Assembly: GCF_002795425.1 (NCBI RefSeq) | Contig: NZ_PHHA01000018.1 | Coordinates: 154,460-218,459, forward strand | Direction of reading: 5' to 3' | Source: Conservatibacter flavescens | GTDB lineage: Bacteria > Pseudomonadota > Gammaproteobacteria > Enterobacterales > Pasteurellaceae | DNA length: 64,000 nt | Part shown: positions 1 to 9,820 of the stretch, piece by piece | How the letters are laid out: each line of letters starts with the position of its first letter | How positions within the stretch are numbered: the stretch's first letter is position 1 | Position numbers and translations under genes: made by a program | The notes under the pieces: model-generated | Database searches by the model: none | Told to the model about the DNA's origin: nothing | Seen by the model: only the letters and a program-made list of their open reading frames with translations

Positions 1-1301
1 GACGAAAAATCGACCGCACTTTTGGTAGTTGTGGAAGATTCTACAGCACATGTAGGCGGAGCGCTGTCTTCTGTTTTAAGTAGTTCACCATATGCAGTTT
101 GTGCATGTTGGGGAATATAAGGTTTATGTGTCGAGAAACGCGGCTCAAATTTTCTTGAGGAAGACGAATTCGAGGAATAAGAGCTTGAGGTAAAAATGTT
201 TTTCCCTGCAGCTGCGCGGTTAGAATCAACAGGCGATATGTGCCATTCTGGAGCCGGTTCAGCAATTTGTCTTGAGCTTGAATGTGATGGTTCAAGGGGG
301 AGGTCGTCAGTTTGTAATGCGTTGACAATCCCTTGATAAATAAAGTCATGAATGAGGCGTGATTGATGAAAACGTACTTCATGTTTTGTCGGATGCACAT
401 TCACATCGACATCATTAGGGTTGAGCTCTAAAAATAATACAAAAGCAGGGTATTGTTCCGTATGTAAATATTCATTATAAGCTTGCCGAATGGCATGGGT
501 GATCACTTTATCACGAACCATGCGACCGTTAACATAGCTATAGGCAAGGTCATTTTGAGGGCGCGTAAATTGTGGTAAAGCTACCCAACCAGATAAGTAT
601 AACTCTTCGTGTTTCCAATCAATATGAAGCGCATTTTGGATAAAATCATTACCACAAATGGCCGCAATGCGTTTGAGTTGTTGTTCAGCATTATTCGCGT
701 TTTTGTATTGACGAATCAGTTTATTATTATGGCTCAAACTAAAAGTTACATGGGGCTTGGCGAGTGCTATACGGCGTATTACTTCATCAATATGGGCAAA
801 CTCTGTTTTGTCGGTGCGTAAAAACTTACGGCGTGCAGGGGTATTAAAAAATAAATTCGCGACTTCAACTGTTGTGCCAACTGGGTGGGAAGCCGGTTGT
901 ATGGTTGTTTCCATATCACGACCTTGAGCATAAACTTGCCAAGCTTCGGATTGTTCAGCTGTGCGTGAGGTCAGTGTGAAACGAGAGACTGAGCTAATAC
1001 TTGCTAAGGCTTCACCACGAAATCCAAGACTTAAGATAGCTTCTAAATCTTCAAGACAGAGAATTTTACTTGTGGCATGTCGTGCTAGGGCCAGGGCAAG
1101 TTCTGTTTTCGGAATGCCGAAACCGTTATCACGCACGCGAATTAAACTTGCTCCCCCTTGTTCAATATCTATTTGAATACGCGTAGCGCCAGCATCAAGG
1201 CTATTTTCCACTAATTCCTTGACGACAGAGGCTGGTCGCTCGACGACTTCACCGGCGGCAATTTGGTTTGCCAGTTGGGGTGGTAAGATTTGAATTGCCA
1301 T
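1..1301 (-). CDS. mutL: DNA mismatch repair protein MutL, N-terminal part (runs off the left edge)
   Basis: MutL links MutS mismatch recognition to MutH nicking and UvrD unwinding. The reverse strand from 1301 starts [20 protein letters not shown] and continues with the GHKL ATPase motifs [18 protein letters not shown] and GFRGEAL, the diagnostic N-terminal half of MutL. About 433 codons are present. The last 80 or so, which include a Ser-rich stretch, look like the variable linker before the C-terminal dimerisation domain, which lies outside the window. The start ATG (1301-1299) overlaps the amiB stop by one base (TAATG), so translation is probably coupled. An uptake signal sits near position 13. 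Confidence 0.95.
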   Translation of the reverse strand, partial: MAIQILPPQLANQIAAGEVVERPASVVKELVENSLDAGATRIQIDIEQGGASLIRVRDNGFGIPKTELALALARHATSKILCLEDLEAILSLGFRGEALASISSVSRFTLTSRTAEQSEAWQVYAQGRDMETTIQPASHPVGTTVEVANLFFNTPARRKFLRTDKTEFAHIDEVIRRIALAKPHVTFSLSHNNKLIRQYKNANNAEQQLKRIAAICGNDFIQNALHIDWKHEELYLSGWVALPQFTRPQNDLAYSYVNGRMVRDKVITHAIRQAYNEYLHTEQYPAFVLFLELNPNDVDVNVHPTKHEVRFHQSRLIHDFIYQGIVNALQTDDLPLEPSHSSSRQIAEPAPEWHISPVDSNRAAAGKNIFTSSSYSSNSSSSRKFEPRFSTHKPYIPQHAQTAYGELLKTEDSAPPTCAVESSTTTKSAVDFS

Positions 1302-2956
1302 TAATCTTCTCTCAGTTTAATTTTCTGTCCTGTACGGACTCTACCATCTTTCAAGTTTGGATTAAGTTTTAGCAAGGTGCTTAGTGGTATGTTATATTCG
1401 CGTGAAACCGCACTAAGGGTTTGATCTTGCTTAATTGTATGGGTTTTTGGAATCGCTTTTCCAGCGGAGTTCCCTTTTGTTGTTGTTTTTTCTACTTTTG
1501 TACTGCTTTTTACTGTCTCTGTGGCTTTTGTTGTATTATTGACATCAGCCGGAATTTTAATTTTTTGTCCTATCAATAAATTACGATTTTTTAGGTTGTT
1601 TAGTGCCACAATGTCATTGGCTTTAACTTTGTATCGAATAGCTAAACCATTGAGTGTTTCACCGCTTTTTACGGTATGAGTAATTGCGGAGGCTTTAACA
1701 CTGGTTTTTTGAGTATTCGTTGTGGTTTTTACTTCACCTTTTGCTGTTGTTGCCACTTCGACAACTTTGGTTTCTGTGATCACTTCTGCCTGTATATTAC
1801 GTTTACGGTAATCCACTAACCCGTCATAAATGACACGCGCTAACTGTCTACGATATGAAGCCGTATTTAATTTTTGCTCTTCTTCAACGTTAGATAAAAA
1901 ACCGGTTTCGACCAAAATAGAAGGAATATCCGGTGAACGTAATACACCTAAACTGGCATGTTGAGGCGTGTTTTTGCTGAGCTTGGTAATGCGTGAAAAA
2001 TGCCGTAATACCGTTGAACCTAGTTCATATCCAACGCGTTGAGAATGGCCGAATTGCAAATCTAATACCGTCTGATTTAAGTATTTTTCTTTGTTATTAC
2101 TTAATACTGCACCTGCACCACCTAATAATTCAGATTGTTTTTCGTGATCTTCTAACCATTGTCCCATTTCGCTATTGGCTCGTCGGTTGGATAAAACCCA
2201 AACGGAAGCGCCACGTAGTGCGGGGCTCGCAGAAGAGTCAGCATGAATGGAAACAAGATAGTTTGCCTTATTTTTACGTGCGATTTCCGAACGTTCAGGA
2301 ACGGAGATGTAGTAATCGCCATTACGTGTTAAGACCGCACGAAAATTAGGATCTTTATCTAACAGCGCTTTTAATTCACGCGCGATAGACAATGTCACAT
2401 TTTTTTCATAAATTTTGAGTGTGCGACCGATGGCACCAGGGTCTTTACCACCATGACCAGGATCAATAGCAATGGTCCATACAGGGAGGCGGGTTGTTGT
2501 CACTTTAGTACGTGTCGTACTGACTGGGTTTGTCGCTTTTGTATTTTGACTGCCACTAGGGTTTGGAATGGTCGCAATAACCGTATTTCCATTATTGCGA
2601 AATTTAATAGTGCTTTTTTGTTTGAGATCAAGCACAACTCGCAAGGTATTTGGTCGTGGTGGCTTATTGGGGCGAATATTGCTGACTATCCCATTATTGA
2701 TTTTGTGAGGGAGAATATTGGAAGCCACTTGGCTGTTAGCAAAATCAACAATAATGCGATTAGGGTTACTAATATAAGAATAGCTATATTGGGTTTTTCC
2801 ATTAAACTGAAAATGAATTTCCGTTTGTTTATCAGAAGTTTTTACTTGGATACGGTTAAGTGTACCAGCCCATGCGGATTGCATGAAAAGTATGCTAAGT
2901 AAAATTGTGCTTAGAAATATGGAAAAAAAAGATAAATGCTTTCTCATTATGATCAT
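1301..2956 (-). CDS. amiB: N-acetylmuramoyl-L-alanine amidase AmiB with two LysM domains
   Basis: Periplasmic zinc amidase that cleaves septal peptidoglycan between muramic acid and L-alanine during cell separation. Visible in the 551 residues: a Sec signal peptide ending near AWA (residue 30), an AMIN domain (about 35-130), and an Amidase_3 domain with [19 protein letters not shown] and LVETGFLSN (zinc and catalytic region, about 160-385). Two LysM repeats ([16 protein letters not shown] and [16 protein letters not shown]) follow at the C-terminus. A second in-frame ATG at 2947 is an equally good start; neither has a clear Shine-Dalgarno. It is followed directly by mutL with a one-base overlap. 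In H. influenzae, from memory, tsaE precedes amiB; here it does not. Confidence 0.95.
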   Translation of the reverse strand: MIIMRKHLSFFSIFLSTILLSILFMQSAWAGTLNRIQVKTSDKQTEIHFQFNGKTQYSYSYISNPNRIIVDFANSQVASNILPHKINNGIVSNIRPNKPPRPNTLRVVLDLKQKSTIKFRNNGNTVIATIPNPSGSQNTKATNPVSTTRTKVTTTRLPVWTIAIDPGHGGKDPGAIGRTLKIYEKNVTLSIARELKALLDKDPNFRAVLTRNGDYYISVPERSEIARKNKANYLVSIHADSSASPALRGASVWVLSNRRANSEMGQWLEDHEKQSELLGGAGAVLSNNKEKYLNQTVLDLQFGHSQRVGYELGSTVLRHFSRITKLSKNTPQHASLGVLRSPDIPSILVETGFLSNVEEEQKLNTASYRRQLARVIYDGLVDYRKRNIQAEVITETKVVEVATTAKGEVKTTTNTQKTSVKASAITHTVKSGETLNGLAIRYKVKANDIVALNNLKNRNLLIGQKIKIPADVNNTTKATETVKSSTKVEKTTTKGNSAGKAIPKTHTIKQDQTLSAVSREYNIPLSTLLKLNPNLKDGRVRTGQKIKLRED

Positions 2957-3038
2957 TATATGGTTAGTTAATTAATACTGCGATTGTCTATTTTGCGTGA
3001 TCTTAGTGTAATTGGCAAATGCTTTTGTTTTGCTTATG

Positions 3039-3179
3039 TTAATCAATAATATCCGGAGTGACGGCATCAACTACATTAACCGCAGTACCTACGACACTGC
3101 CGACAGCTGAGGCGACAATGCAGCCGCTTAGCAATGAATATAATACAAAAAGCGTAGATAATCGGGTGATAGTTTTCAT
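3039..3179 (-). CDS. small lipoprotein, 46 residues
   Basis: A short reverse-strand frame starting MKTITRLSTLFVLYSLLSGC and ending PDIID. It has a basic start, a hydrophobic stretch and a lipobox (LLSGC, Cys20), then about 26 residues rich in Val, Ala and Gly. The Shine-Dalgarno AAGG lies about 8 bases before the ATG. The pattern (tiny lipoprotein, Cys-Ile-Val then a Val/Ala-rich tail) resembles the NF038104-type small lipoproteins of gammaproteobacteria. The function is unknown. It lies alone between cdd and amiB on the same strand. The lipobox and ribosome site make it more than a chance frame. Confidence 0.7.
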   Translation of the reverse strand: MKTITRLSTLFVLYSLLSGCIVASAVGSVVGTAVNVVDAVTPDIID

Positions 3180-3280
3180 GAAAGACCTTGTTATGTTTAT
3201 TCAATATTTCAGGATTAAAATGACTTGTGATATTGGACTTTATTTGGTGCATTAAGTTCCCGGCTAGTGAGAATGTTTAG

Positions 3281-4177
3281 CTAAGAAAGCCCAATGTAAT
3301 TTAGTTCTAGCTGGCATGTGAGCCTGAGTAATGTTTCGCTCATATGGCGGTAACTGAGGTGATGGGCGTGTTCGACCATGATGGCTTGTTGAATTTCAGC
3401 GAAATCGTAGCCTTGTAATCGGACTCCGTTGAGCGCAACTTGCATGGCAGGTAAGCTTGGATTAAACGCAGCATTTTCTATATAGCTCCCATGAACAACA
3501 TGTCCATTTTGCATTTTGAGAGCGATGCCGTGATAGTTGCGAGAATAGGGGGCATGAGACTGATTTGCGGCTTGAAGTGCGGTTAATATTAAGGCATTTT
3601 TTGTGGTTAATTGTAATTTATTATCATGTTTATCAAATAAACGCGTGTGAATATCCAGATCCTTAGGCCCAAAGGCATCGGGGAGATATTGGGATAATTT
3701 GTTGGATTGACTATGTGGCAAATGAATGAGCAGCTCTTCTGCGCTATTGAGTTCATTCATAAATTGGCGACAATGGCCACAAGGTGTGTAATTGACTGTA
3801 ATAGCTTGAATTTTAGTCGCTCCTTGTGTCAAGGCATGGCTAATTGCGCTTTGTTCCGCATGAATGGTTTGTTGAATAATACTGCCTTGAAATTCTTGGT
3901 TGGCACCAAAATAAAGTGAACCATCTTCACAATGTGCAATCGCACCGACACGAAATTGAGAAATGGGGGTATGTGCATAACAGGCGGCGACAGGAAGCAA
4001 TATTAGCGCTAGTGACTGCGTAGTAAATTGATACTTTTGACAGAATGTCTGTACATTGTTACTCGATAAGTAACCGGCAAAATGTTGTTCTGCTAGACAA
4101 GTAAAGAGCTGTTGAGCAAAATCCTTATTCTCAAATTGTTGTAGTGCTTCTTCAATACGCGTTGAAATAGAAAACAT
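3281..4177 (-). CDS. cdd: cytidine deaminase
   Basis: Hydrolyses cytidine and deoxycytidine to uridine and deoxyuridine in pyrimidine salvage. The 298 residues match the long, two-domain dimeric E. coli-type Cdd (294 residues). The catalytic zinc motif is HAEQSA with the proton-shuttling Glu, followed by TPCGHCRQF carrying the two zinc-binding cysteines. The C-terminal half is the degenerate second deaminase fold (NALILTALQAANQSHAPYSR). It is preceded on the same strand by the potD terminator, so it is probably transcribed on its own. An uptake signal lies inside the gene near 3575. Confidence 0.96.
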   Translation of the reverse strand: MFSISTRIEEALQQFENKDFAQQLFTCLAEQHFAGYLSSNNVQTFCQKYQFTTQSLALILLPVAACYAHTPISQFRVGAIAHCEDGSLYFGANQEFQGSIIQQTIHAEQSAISHALTQGATKIQAITVNYTPCGHCRQFMNELNSAEELLIHLPHSQSNKLSQYLPDAFGPKDLDIHTRLFDKHDNKLQLTTKNALILTALQAANQSHAPYSRNYHGIALKMQNGHVVHGSYIENAAFNPSLPAMQVALNGVRLQGYDFAEIQQAIMVEHAHHLSYRHMSETLLRLTCQLELNYIGLS

Positions 4178-4210
4178 AGCGTGCCTTTATCTACAGTTTG
4201 GTCCGTTTAA

Positions 4211-4238
4211 AACAAAAAACTCCCCCAAAGGGGGAGTT
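4211..4238 (-). terminator. Rho-independent terminator of potD
   Basis: Reverse-strand stem AACTCCCCC / GGGGGAGTT (9 bp, 3-base loop) followed by a T-rich tail at 4219-4211. It begins 9 bases after the potD stop and lies before cdd, so it separates the two units. Confidence 0.93.
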
Positions 4239-4246
4239 AGTCACCA

Positions 4247-5353
4247 TTATTTAGCAGCTTTTAGCTGTTGATAATAATTTTCATATAATTGAATTGCTTC
4301 ATCACCCACATCATCTTGCCACTGACTGTTATTTAAAATCTCAGGGGTTGGATAAATTGCAGGATCTTGAGTAATTTCATCAGGAATTAACGCTAATGCT
4401 TCTTTGTTAGAGGTTGGATAGCCAACTTCTAAAGTTAATTTTGCAGAAGCTTCTTTACCTAATAAGTAGTTGATTAGTTTATGAGCACCATCAACATTTT
4501 TCGCATTTGCAGGGATAGCAAGGTTATCAACCCATAATACTGGGCCCTCTTTCGGATAGATTAAATTAACCGGCGCACCTTCTTTTTTAGCAATACGAAT
4601 TGAACCATTCCAAATTTGACCAATTTGAGATTCGCCTGAAATAAAGGTATTAGCAGGGTTATCTGAAGTAAAGGTTAATACGTTTGGACGTAATTTTAAC
4701 AATTCTTCGTAAGCTGCTTTGATTTCTTCAGGATCTCTAGTATTTGGATTTTTACCCATTTTTAATAGAGCAATGTTGAATACTTCGCGAGCATCATCAA
4801 GTAATTGAACTTTGCCTTTGAATTCTTCTTTCCACAAATCACCCCAAGAAGTGAATTGGCTACCGTCACCGTATACTTCAGTGCTGAATGCAATACCTGG
4901 TGCGCCTAATAATTGTGGTAAAGAATATTTATTGCCTTTATCATACTCTTTATCAAGCATATTTGGATCAAGTTCGGCAATAACTGGCAATTTACTATGA
5001 TCTAATTCTAATAACATTCCTTCACGTGCCATTTTTGACATGAAGTAGTTAGTTGGAGCAATTACATCATAGCCATCGTTTTTGGCGATAAGCTGTGCTT
5101 TTACTTTCGCATACATTTCTTCATTGGACTGTAGGCTTGATTGAATAACTTTAATGCCAGTTTGTTTGGTAAAGTCGTCTAATAAACCTTCTGGAACATA
5201 TTCTGTCCAAGTATAGAGATGCACAGTACCGGCATCTTTAGTCGGTGCTGCTTCAGGTGCTTTAGTCTCAGCGGTTTTGGTATCTTTATCATTACAAGCT
5301 GTAAGAGTAACTGCGATTAAACTCGCTGCAAAAAGACCCGTCAATTTCTTCAT
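4247..5353 (-). CDS. potD: spermidine/putrescine ABC transporter, substrate-binding lipoprotein PotD
   Basis: Binds polyamine outside the inner membrane and delivers it to PotBC. The 368 residues start with a lipoprotein signal peptide (lipobox LTAC, Cys20). A charged Ala/Lys/Glu linker follows, then the family start VHLYTWTEYVPEGLLDDF. Conserved later segments include YDVIAPTNYFMSKM and GQIWNGS. Being a lipoprotein rather than a free periplasmic protein is unlike E. coli PotD; I recall lipoprotein PotD in other Pasteurellaceae. A good ribosome site (AGGAG) lies 5' of the ATG. The gene sits behind potABC but after a terminator, so it probably has its own promoter and can be made in excess. 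Confidence 0.95.
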   Translation of the reverse strand: MKKLTGLFAASLIAVTLTACNDKDTKTAETKAPEAAPTKDAGTVHLYTWTEYVPEGLLDDFTKQTGIKVIQSSLQSNEEMYAKVKAQLIAKNDGYDVIAPTNYFMSKMAREGMLLELDHSKLPVIAELDPNMLDKEYDKGNKYSLPQLLGAPGIAFSTEVYGDGSQFTSWGDLWKEEFKGKVQLLDDAREVFNIALLKMGKNPNTRDPEEIKAAYEELLKLRPNVLTFTSDNPANTFISGESQIGQIWNGSIRIAKKEGAPVNLIYPKEGPVLWVDNLAIPANAKNVDGAHKLINYLLGKEASAKLTLEVGYPTSNKEALALIPDEITQDPAIYPTPEILNNSQWQDDVGDEAIQLYENYYQQLKAAK

Positions 5354-5446
5354 CTAATTTATCTCCTAGAATAAAAGGATGTAAAAAAATTCTTTTTTGC
5401 ACCGCACTTTTGTGTTGAACACATAGGCAGTGATAAAAAAGAGCAC

Positions 5447-5475
5447 AAAAAACGCCTTGATTTGCGTCAAGGCGT
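5447..5475 (-). terminator. Rho-independent terminator between potC and potD
   Basis: Reverse strand: stem ACGCCTTGA / TCAAGGCGT (9 bp, 6-base loop) followed by six T. It lies 33 bases after the potC stop and about 93 bases before the potD start. It should end or reduce potABC transcription before potD. An uptake signal lies just past it at 5401. Confidence 0.92.
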
Positions 5476-5508
5476 ATTGTAAGTTTTCATGTCGCTTTTG
5501 TGAAGCTT

Positions 5509-6276
5509 TTATGATTGTTTTTTCGCAATAATTTGGCTTAAAGCAACAAGAATTAGTGAAACAATAATTAAAATTGTCGCTAATGCATTCACTTCAGGGG
5601 TTACACCTGTTTTCACCAGTGAGAAGATTTTCAGTGGAAGTACTTCATAGTCAACACCGGTAACGAATGAAGAGATCACCACATCATCAAGGGAAACCGT
5701 AAAGCTCAGTAACCAACCAGAAACAATAGCAGGTAGCGCAAGTGGTAAAATTATTTTACGCAAAATCGTAATTTCACTTGCTCCTAAATCACGAGCCGCT
5801 TCTAACATTTTCAGGTCAAACCCTTGTAGACGTGAGAACACGGCAATTACCACATAAGGTAAACAGAATGTGACATGGGCAAAGAGTAATGACCAGAAGC
5901 CTAATGAGATACCGACTAGCATAAATAAAGCTAAGAATGATACAGCCATAACAATATCAGGCGACATCATTACAATAAATAACATACCACCGACGGCTTG
6001 TTTCCCTTTAAAACGATAACGGTAAAGAGCGATCGCTGTTAACCCCCCGATAATCGTAGCTAATGTTGCTGACACAAAAGCGATAATCAAAGAATGCCAA
6101 GCTGCTTGAATCAGTGTGTCGTTATTCCATAGGCTTTCATACCAGTTCCAACTAAACCCTTTCCAGGTTAAGCCATAACGGTCTGCGTTAAAAGAGTTAC
6201 CTACTAAGATAATAATTGGGATATACAAATAAGCGTATACCACAAACATAAAGACATTACGTAGTAAACGGCTCAT
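5509..6276 (-). CDS. potC: spermidine/putrescine ABC transporter permease PotC
   Basis: Inner-membrane permease, partner of PotB. The 255 residues contain about six hydrophobic segments. The cytoplasmic EAA loop EAARDLGASEITILRKIILPLALPAI (residues about 165-190) contacts the PotA ATPase. The start overlaps the potB stop by one base (TAATG). Length and sequence fit E. coli PotC (264). Confidence 0.95.
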   Translation of the reverse strand: MSRLLRNVFMFVVYAYLYIPIIILVGNSFNADRYGLTWKGFSWNWYESLWNNDTLIQAAWHSLIIAFVSATLATIIGGLTAIALYRYRFKGKQAVGGMLFIVMMSPDIVMAVSFLALFMLVGISLGFWSLLFAHVTFCLPYVVIAVFSRLQGFDLKMLEAARDLGASEITILRKIILPLALPAIVSGWLLSFTVSLDDVVISSFVTGVDYEVLPLKIFSLVKTGVTPEVNALATILIIVSLILVALSQIIAKKQS

Positions 6277-7136
6277 TATTCTAACTCCATTTTCTTATTC
6301 AATAGTTTATTTGCGCGGTAATAAACAAAGATTAATAACGCCATGAGTACAGTCAATGCAATACTAATTGTTGAACCGAATGGCCAGTTACGCGAGACTA
6401 AGAATTCGCTCTTAATGACATTACCTACTAATAAGACTTTCGCGCCACCGAGTAAGTCCGCAACGTAGAACATGCCCATCGCTGGGAGTAAAACAAGCAA
6501 ACAACCGGCAACAATACCAGGCATGGTAAGTGGAATAATGATTTTGACAAAACGTTGGAACGCGTTAGCCCCTAAATCTTTTGCCGCCTCAAGTAAACGG
6601 CCATCTAATTTTTCGATAGTCGCGTAGAGTGGTAAAATCATAAACGGCAGTAATACATACACAAGGCCAATAATTACCGCAACTTCCGTATTTAAAATAC
6701 GGATTGGTTCGTCAATAATCCCTAATGATAACAAGGCGCTATTTAAAACCCCTCTTACCCCTAAAAAGATTTTCATACCATAAATACGGATTAAGGAATT
6801 TGTCCAAAATGGCAAAATGACCAAAAAGAGTAAAAATGGACGATATTTAGGGTTGATTTTTGTAATCATAAAAGCAAAAGGATAGCCAATCACCAAGCAG
6901 ATAATCGTGGCGATCCCTGACATATATAATGAATTCCACATTACTTGCGCATAAAGTGGCTCAAACAGGCGTTTATAGCTGTCTAAAGAGAATGTGAATT
7001 CAACAAAATTGCTACTATCTCGGGTTAAAAAACTGGTAATAAATACCAACAGATTTGGTATTAATACGAAAAAGGTTAACCAAGCGAAGATAATTGCAAC
7101 GGTAATTGTTTGAAACTTACGCGTCGTCATTTTCAT
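6276..7136 (-). CDS. potB: spermidine/putrescine ABC transporter permease PotB
   Basis: Inner-membrane permease that pairs with PotC to form the polyamine channel. The 286 residues have about six membrane segments. The EAA loop [21 protein letters not shown] lies in the second half. The first ATG overlaps the end of potA by 20 bases; a second in-frame ATG (7130) would give a 14-base overlap. Neither has a strong Shine-Dalgarno, so translation is probably coupled to potA. Confidence 0.95.
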   Translation of the reverse strand: MKMTTRKFQTITVAIIFAWLTFFVLIPNLLVFITSFLTRDSSNFVEFTFSLDSYKRLFEPLYAQVMWNSLYMSGIATIICLVIGYPFAFMITKINPKYRPFLLFLVILPFWTNSLIRIYGMKIFLGVRGVLNSALLSLGIIDEPIRILNTEVAVIIGLVYVLLPFMILPLYATIEKLDGRLLEAAKDLGANAFQRFVKIIIPLTMPGIVAGCLLVLLPAMGMFYVADLLGGAKVLLVGNVIKSEFLVSRNWPFGSTISIALTVLMALLIFVYYRANKLLNKKMELE

Positions 7137-8241
7137 CTTTTAGCACCACTTCCCAACTTTCAATCCAAGTTACTAATACTTTTTGATCTAATGAATGATC
7201 GATGTTTGGATCATCTTCATTAAAGAACTCACTGACTAAGACATTTTTACCATTATGATCTAATCGAATTGTGGATTCTAATGTCATTCCTTTATAGTTA
7301 CGCTCAATGATATGACCAATAATACCATTTGGTGATTGCTCATTTTCATCTAATTCTTCAATTTGTACATCTTCTGGGCGTAATAACACTTTGACTTTTT
7401 CATTCGGCTGAACATCTAATGCAGAATAAATTTCGCAGATACGGCCTTCCACGTTAGCACGAACGCGTTTTTCATCAATACGCTCAATTACCGTTGCTTC
7501 AAATAAGTTGATTTCACCGATAAATTTTGCAACAAAGAGATTTTTAGGCTCTTCGTAAATTTCACGCGGTGAACCATCTTGTTGAATATTACCGCCGCGT
7601 AACACAATAATGCGGTCTGACATAGTCAACGCTTCTTCTTGATCGTGGGTAACGAAAATAAAGGTAATACCTAATTGGCGTTGTAATGCTTTTAATTCAT
7701 TTTGCATTTGTTTACGCAATTTGTAATCTAGAGCAGACAACGATTCATCAAGTAACAAGACTTTAGGTTTGTTGACAACTGCGCGAGCAATGGCAATACG
7801 TTGTTGCTGACCACCAGAGAGTTGTGCTGGTTTATGATCCGCATATTCCTCCAATTGCACCATACGCAAAGCTTCCAATACACGAGGTTTAATTTGGTCA
7901 CTCGGCACTTTTTGCATACGCAAACCGAAAGCCACGTTGTCAAAAATCGTCATGTGTGGAAATAATGCATAGCTTTGGAAGACGGTATTAATATGACGTT
8001 GTTCTGCAGGAACATCCGTAATATCTTCACCATCAAGAATAATTTTTCCGCTATCAAGTTCCTCAAAACCTGCGATTAAACGAAGTACGGTTGTTTTACC
8101 ACAACCAGAAGGACCAAGAATGGTTAAAAACTCACCATGATTAATCGTTAAATCAATATTATTAACGACCGTTTTATTTCCATAAGATTTTTTGATAGAA
8201 CGAAGCTCAATAATTGGCTTGTTTTGAACTGGATTTTCCAC
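7117..8241 (-). CDS. potA: spermidine/putrescine ABC transporter ATPase PotA
   Basis: ATPase subunit on the cytoplasmic face of the transporter. It has Walker [11 protein letters not shown]-loop [11 protein letters not shown], signature [14 protein letters not shown] and Walker B with the Pot-type DESLSALD, then the H-loop [10 protein letters not shown]-terminal TOBE-like regulatory domain (about 250-374) contains [12 protein letters not shown] place the start at the GTG at 8241 (residues [21 protein letters not shown]), giving 374 residues like H. influenzae PotA, with GGGAG-type purines upstream. An upstream ATG at 8292 is open but adds 17 residues that do not resemble the family. First gene of potABC. 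Confidence 0.93.
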   Translation of the reverse strand: MENPVQNKPIIELRSIKKSYGNKTVVNNIDLTINHGEFLTILGPSGCGKTTVLRLIAGFEELDSGKIILDGEDITDVPAEQRHINTVFQSYALFPHMTIFDNVAFGLRMQKVPSDQIKPRVLEALRMVQLEEYADHKPAQLSGGQQQRIAIARAVVNKPKVLLLDESLSALDYKLRKQMQNELKALQRQLGITFIFVTHDQEEALTMSDRIIVLRGGNIQQDGSPREIYEEPKNLFVAKFIGEINLFEATVIERIDEKRVRANVEGRICEIYSALDVQPNEKVKVLLRPEDVQIEELDENEQSPNGIIGHIIERNYKGMTLESTIRLDHNGKNVLVSEFFNEDDPNIDHSLDQKVLVTWIESWEVVLKDENDDA

Positions 8242-8448
8242 TAGCTTTGGTTTTCTCCCTGAGTTATCACAATGTGATATAAATAAACACACACAAATAA
8301 AAATAGAGAAAAAGTTTCTATTTGTGACCTAAAATTTTAGAAGTGTAAATGATATAGCGATTAGTTCATAATGAAAAGGGATAATCGTATTTTTTCTTAA
8401 AAAATGATAGGATTTTTTATATTCTCCATACATTATTTGAGGTTATTT

Positions 8449-9705
8449 ATGGCAAGTCGAGCATCACAACACAAAGATAGGTTATTAGAGCGTTTTTTAA
8501 ACTATATCAGTATTGATACACAATCGAAAGTCGGTGCAACAATGTCGCCTAGTTCATCGGGACAGCTTAAGTTAGCCAAATATCTTGTTCAAGAGGTTAA
8601 GGCGTTGGGGTTGGAGCAAATTGAATTAAGTGAACAGGGAGTGGTCACTGCATATTTACCTGCACCTCAACAGGGTAATGGCGTGCCAACTATCGGATTA
8701 GTCGCTCACCTTGATACCTCACCGCAAGTGAGCGGAAAAAATGTAAAACCTGAAGTGATTGAAAATTATCGAGGAGGGGATATTGCTTTGGGTATCGGAG
8801 AGGCATTTATTAGTCCGGTTCATTTTCCTTTTCTTCAACAGTTAATAGGTAAAACCCTTATTGTTACTGATGGTAATACGTTATTGGGCGCAGATAACAA
8901 GGCCGGAATTGCAGAAATTATGACCGCACTTTCTGTCTTGAAAGAGAGCAAGACGGAGAGAGCAAATATACGCGTAGTGTTTATGCCTGATGAGGAAATT
9001 GGATTAGGTATGAATTTTTTCCCTTTGGAGCGCTTTTCTTGTGATTGGGCATATACGATTGATGGTGGCGAAGTAGGGGAATTGGAATATGAGAATTTTA
9101 ATGCAGCGAATGCTGTAGTGACGATTTATGGACATGGGATCCATCCTGGATTGGCTAAAGATAAAATGGTGAATGCATTAGCATTAGCTTGTGAGTTTCA
9201 ACAGTATTTTCCTAAGAATGAAACACCTGAGACGACGGAGGGTAAAGCCGGTTTTTATCATTTAGATGGCTTGGAAGGAGATATAGAGAAAGTTCAATTA
9301 CATTATATTATCCGTGATTTTGATGGGGATAACTTTGTGAGACGTAAAGCTTTTATTGCGCAAGCCGTACAAGATTTTAATCGTAATAAACAGTTAAAAC
9401 GTCAAGTAGAAGTGCAAATTACAGACATATATCGAAATATGTATGATGTTGTTCAAACTGTACCACAAGCTATTGAATTAGCCGAACAAGCTATGAAGAA
9501 ATGTGGTATTACACCGTTGCATAAAGCAATACGTGGAGGAACAGATGGCGCAAAACTTGCTGAAATGGGGATTGCTTGTCCAAATATATTTACCGGTGGT
9601 TATAATTTTCATAGTAAACAGGAATTGATTACATTAGAGGGAATGGTCAGTGCCGTTGATGTCATTATTACTATGGCTGAGTTGGCGAGTGAGATGAGTA
9701 ATTAA
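8449..9705 (+). CDS. pepT: peptidase T (tripeptide aminopeptidase)
   Basis: Cytoplasmic M20-family zinc aminopeptidase that removes the N-terminal residue of tripeptides. Metal-binding motifs are AHLDTSP, GADNKAGIAEIM and MPDEEIG with the catalytic Glu; the C-terminal metal histidine lies in GGYNFHSKQE. I choose the ATG at 8449 (MASRASQHKDRLLERF), which has GAGG 7 bases upstream and gives 418 residues. An upstream ATG at 8404 would add 15 hydrophobic residues foreign to the family. The gene is divergent from potA. Confidence 0.94.
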   Translation: MASRASQHKDRLLERFLNYISIDTQSKVGATMSPSSSGQLKLAKYLVQEVKALGLEQIELSEQGVVTAYLPAPQQGNGVPTIGLVAHLDTSPQVSGKNVKPEVIENYRGGDIALGIGEAFISPVHFPFLQQLIGKTLIVTDGNTLLGADNKAGIAEIMTALSVLKESKTERANIRVVFMPDEEIGLGMNFFPLERFSCDWAYTIDGGEVGELEYENFNAANAVVTIYGHGIHPGLAKDKMVNALALACEFQQYFPKNETPETTEGKAGFYHLDGLEGDIEKVQLHYIIRDFDGDNFVRRKAFIAQAVQDFNRNKQLKRQVEVQITDIYRNMYDVVQTVPQAIELAEQAMKKCGITPLHKAIRGGTDGAKLAEMGIACPNIFTGGYNFHSKQELITLEGMVSAVDVIITMAELASEMSN

Positions 9706-9748
9706 TTTGTTTCATTCGTACGGCATGCTGTTTATGTGATTTTTCACT

Positions 9749-9776
9749 CTTGAAATTTTGATTTTTTTCCTCATAT
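9749..9776 (+). promoter_or_regulatory. sigma-32 (heat-shock) type promoter for htpG
   Basis: CTTGAAA (9749-9755), 13 bases, then CCTCATAT (9769-9776). This matches the RpoH consensus CTTGAAA / CCCCATnT with one mismatch. It ends 44 bases before htpG, a classic heat-shock gene, in the 115-base gap after pepT. Confidence 0.75.
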
Positions 9777-9820
9777 TAGCTTTTAAGTTTATTAATCATA
9801 TTTTTATAGGATAGATTCAC

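Noticed and set aside
2453..2902. 149-codon plus-strand frame within amiB
   Set aside because: Antisense to the AMIN and amidase domains; no ribosome site or family resemblance.
8242..8292. Longer N-terminus for PotA from the upstream ATG
   Set aside because: The extra 17 residues do not match the family; GTG at 8241 gives the usual length.
8404..8448. Longer N-terminus for PepT
   Set aside because: Hydrophobic and unlike the family; the ATG at 8449 has a good ribosome site.
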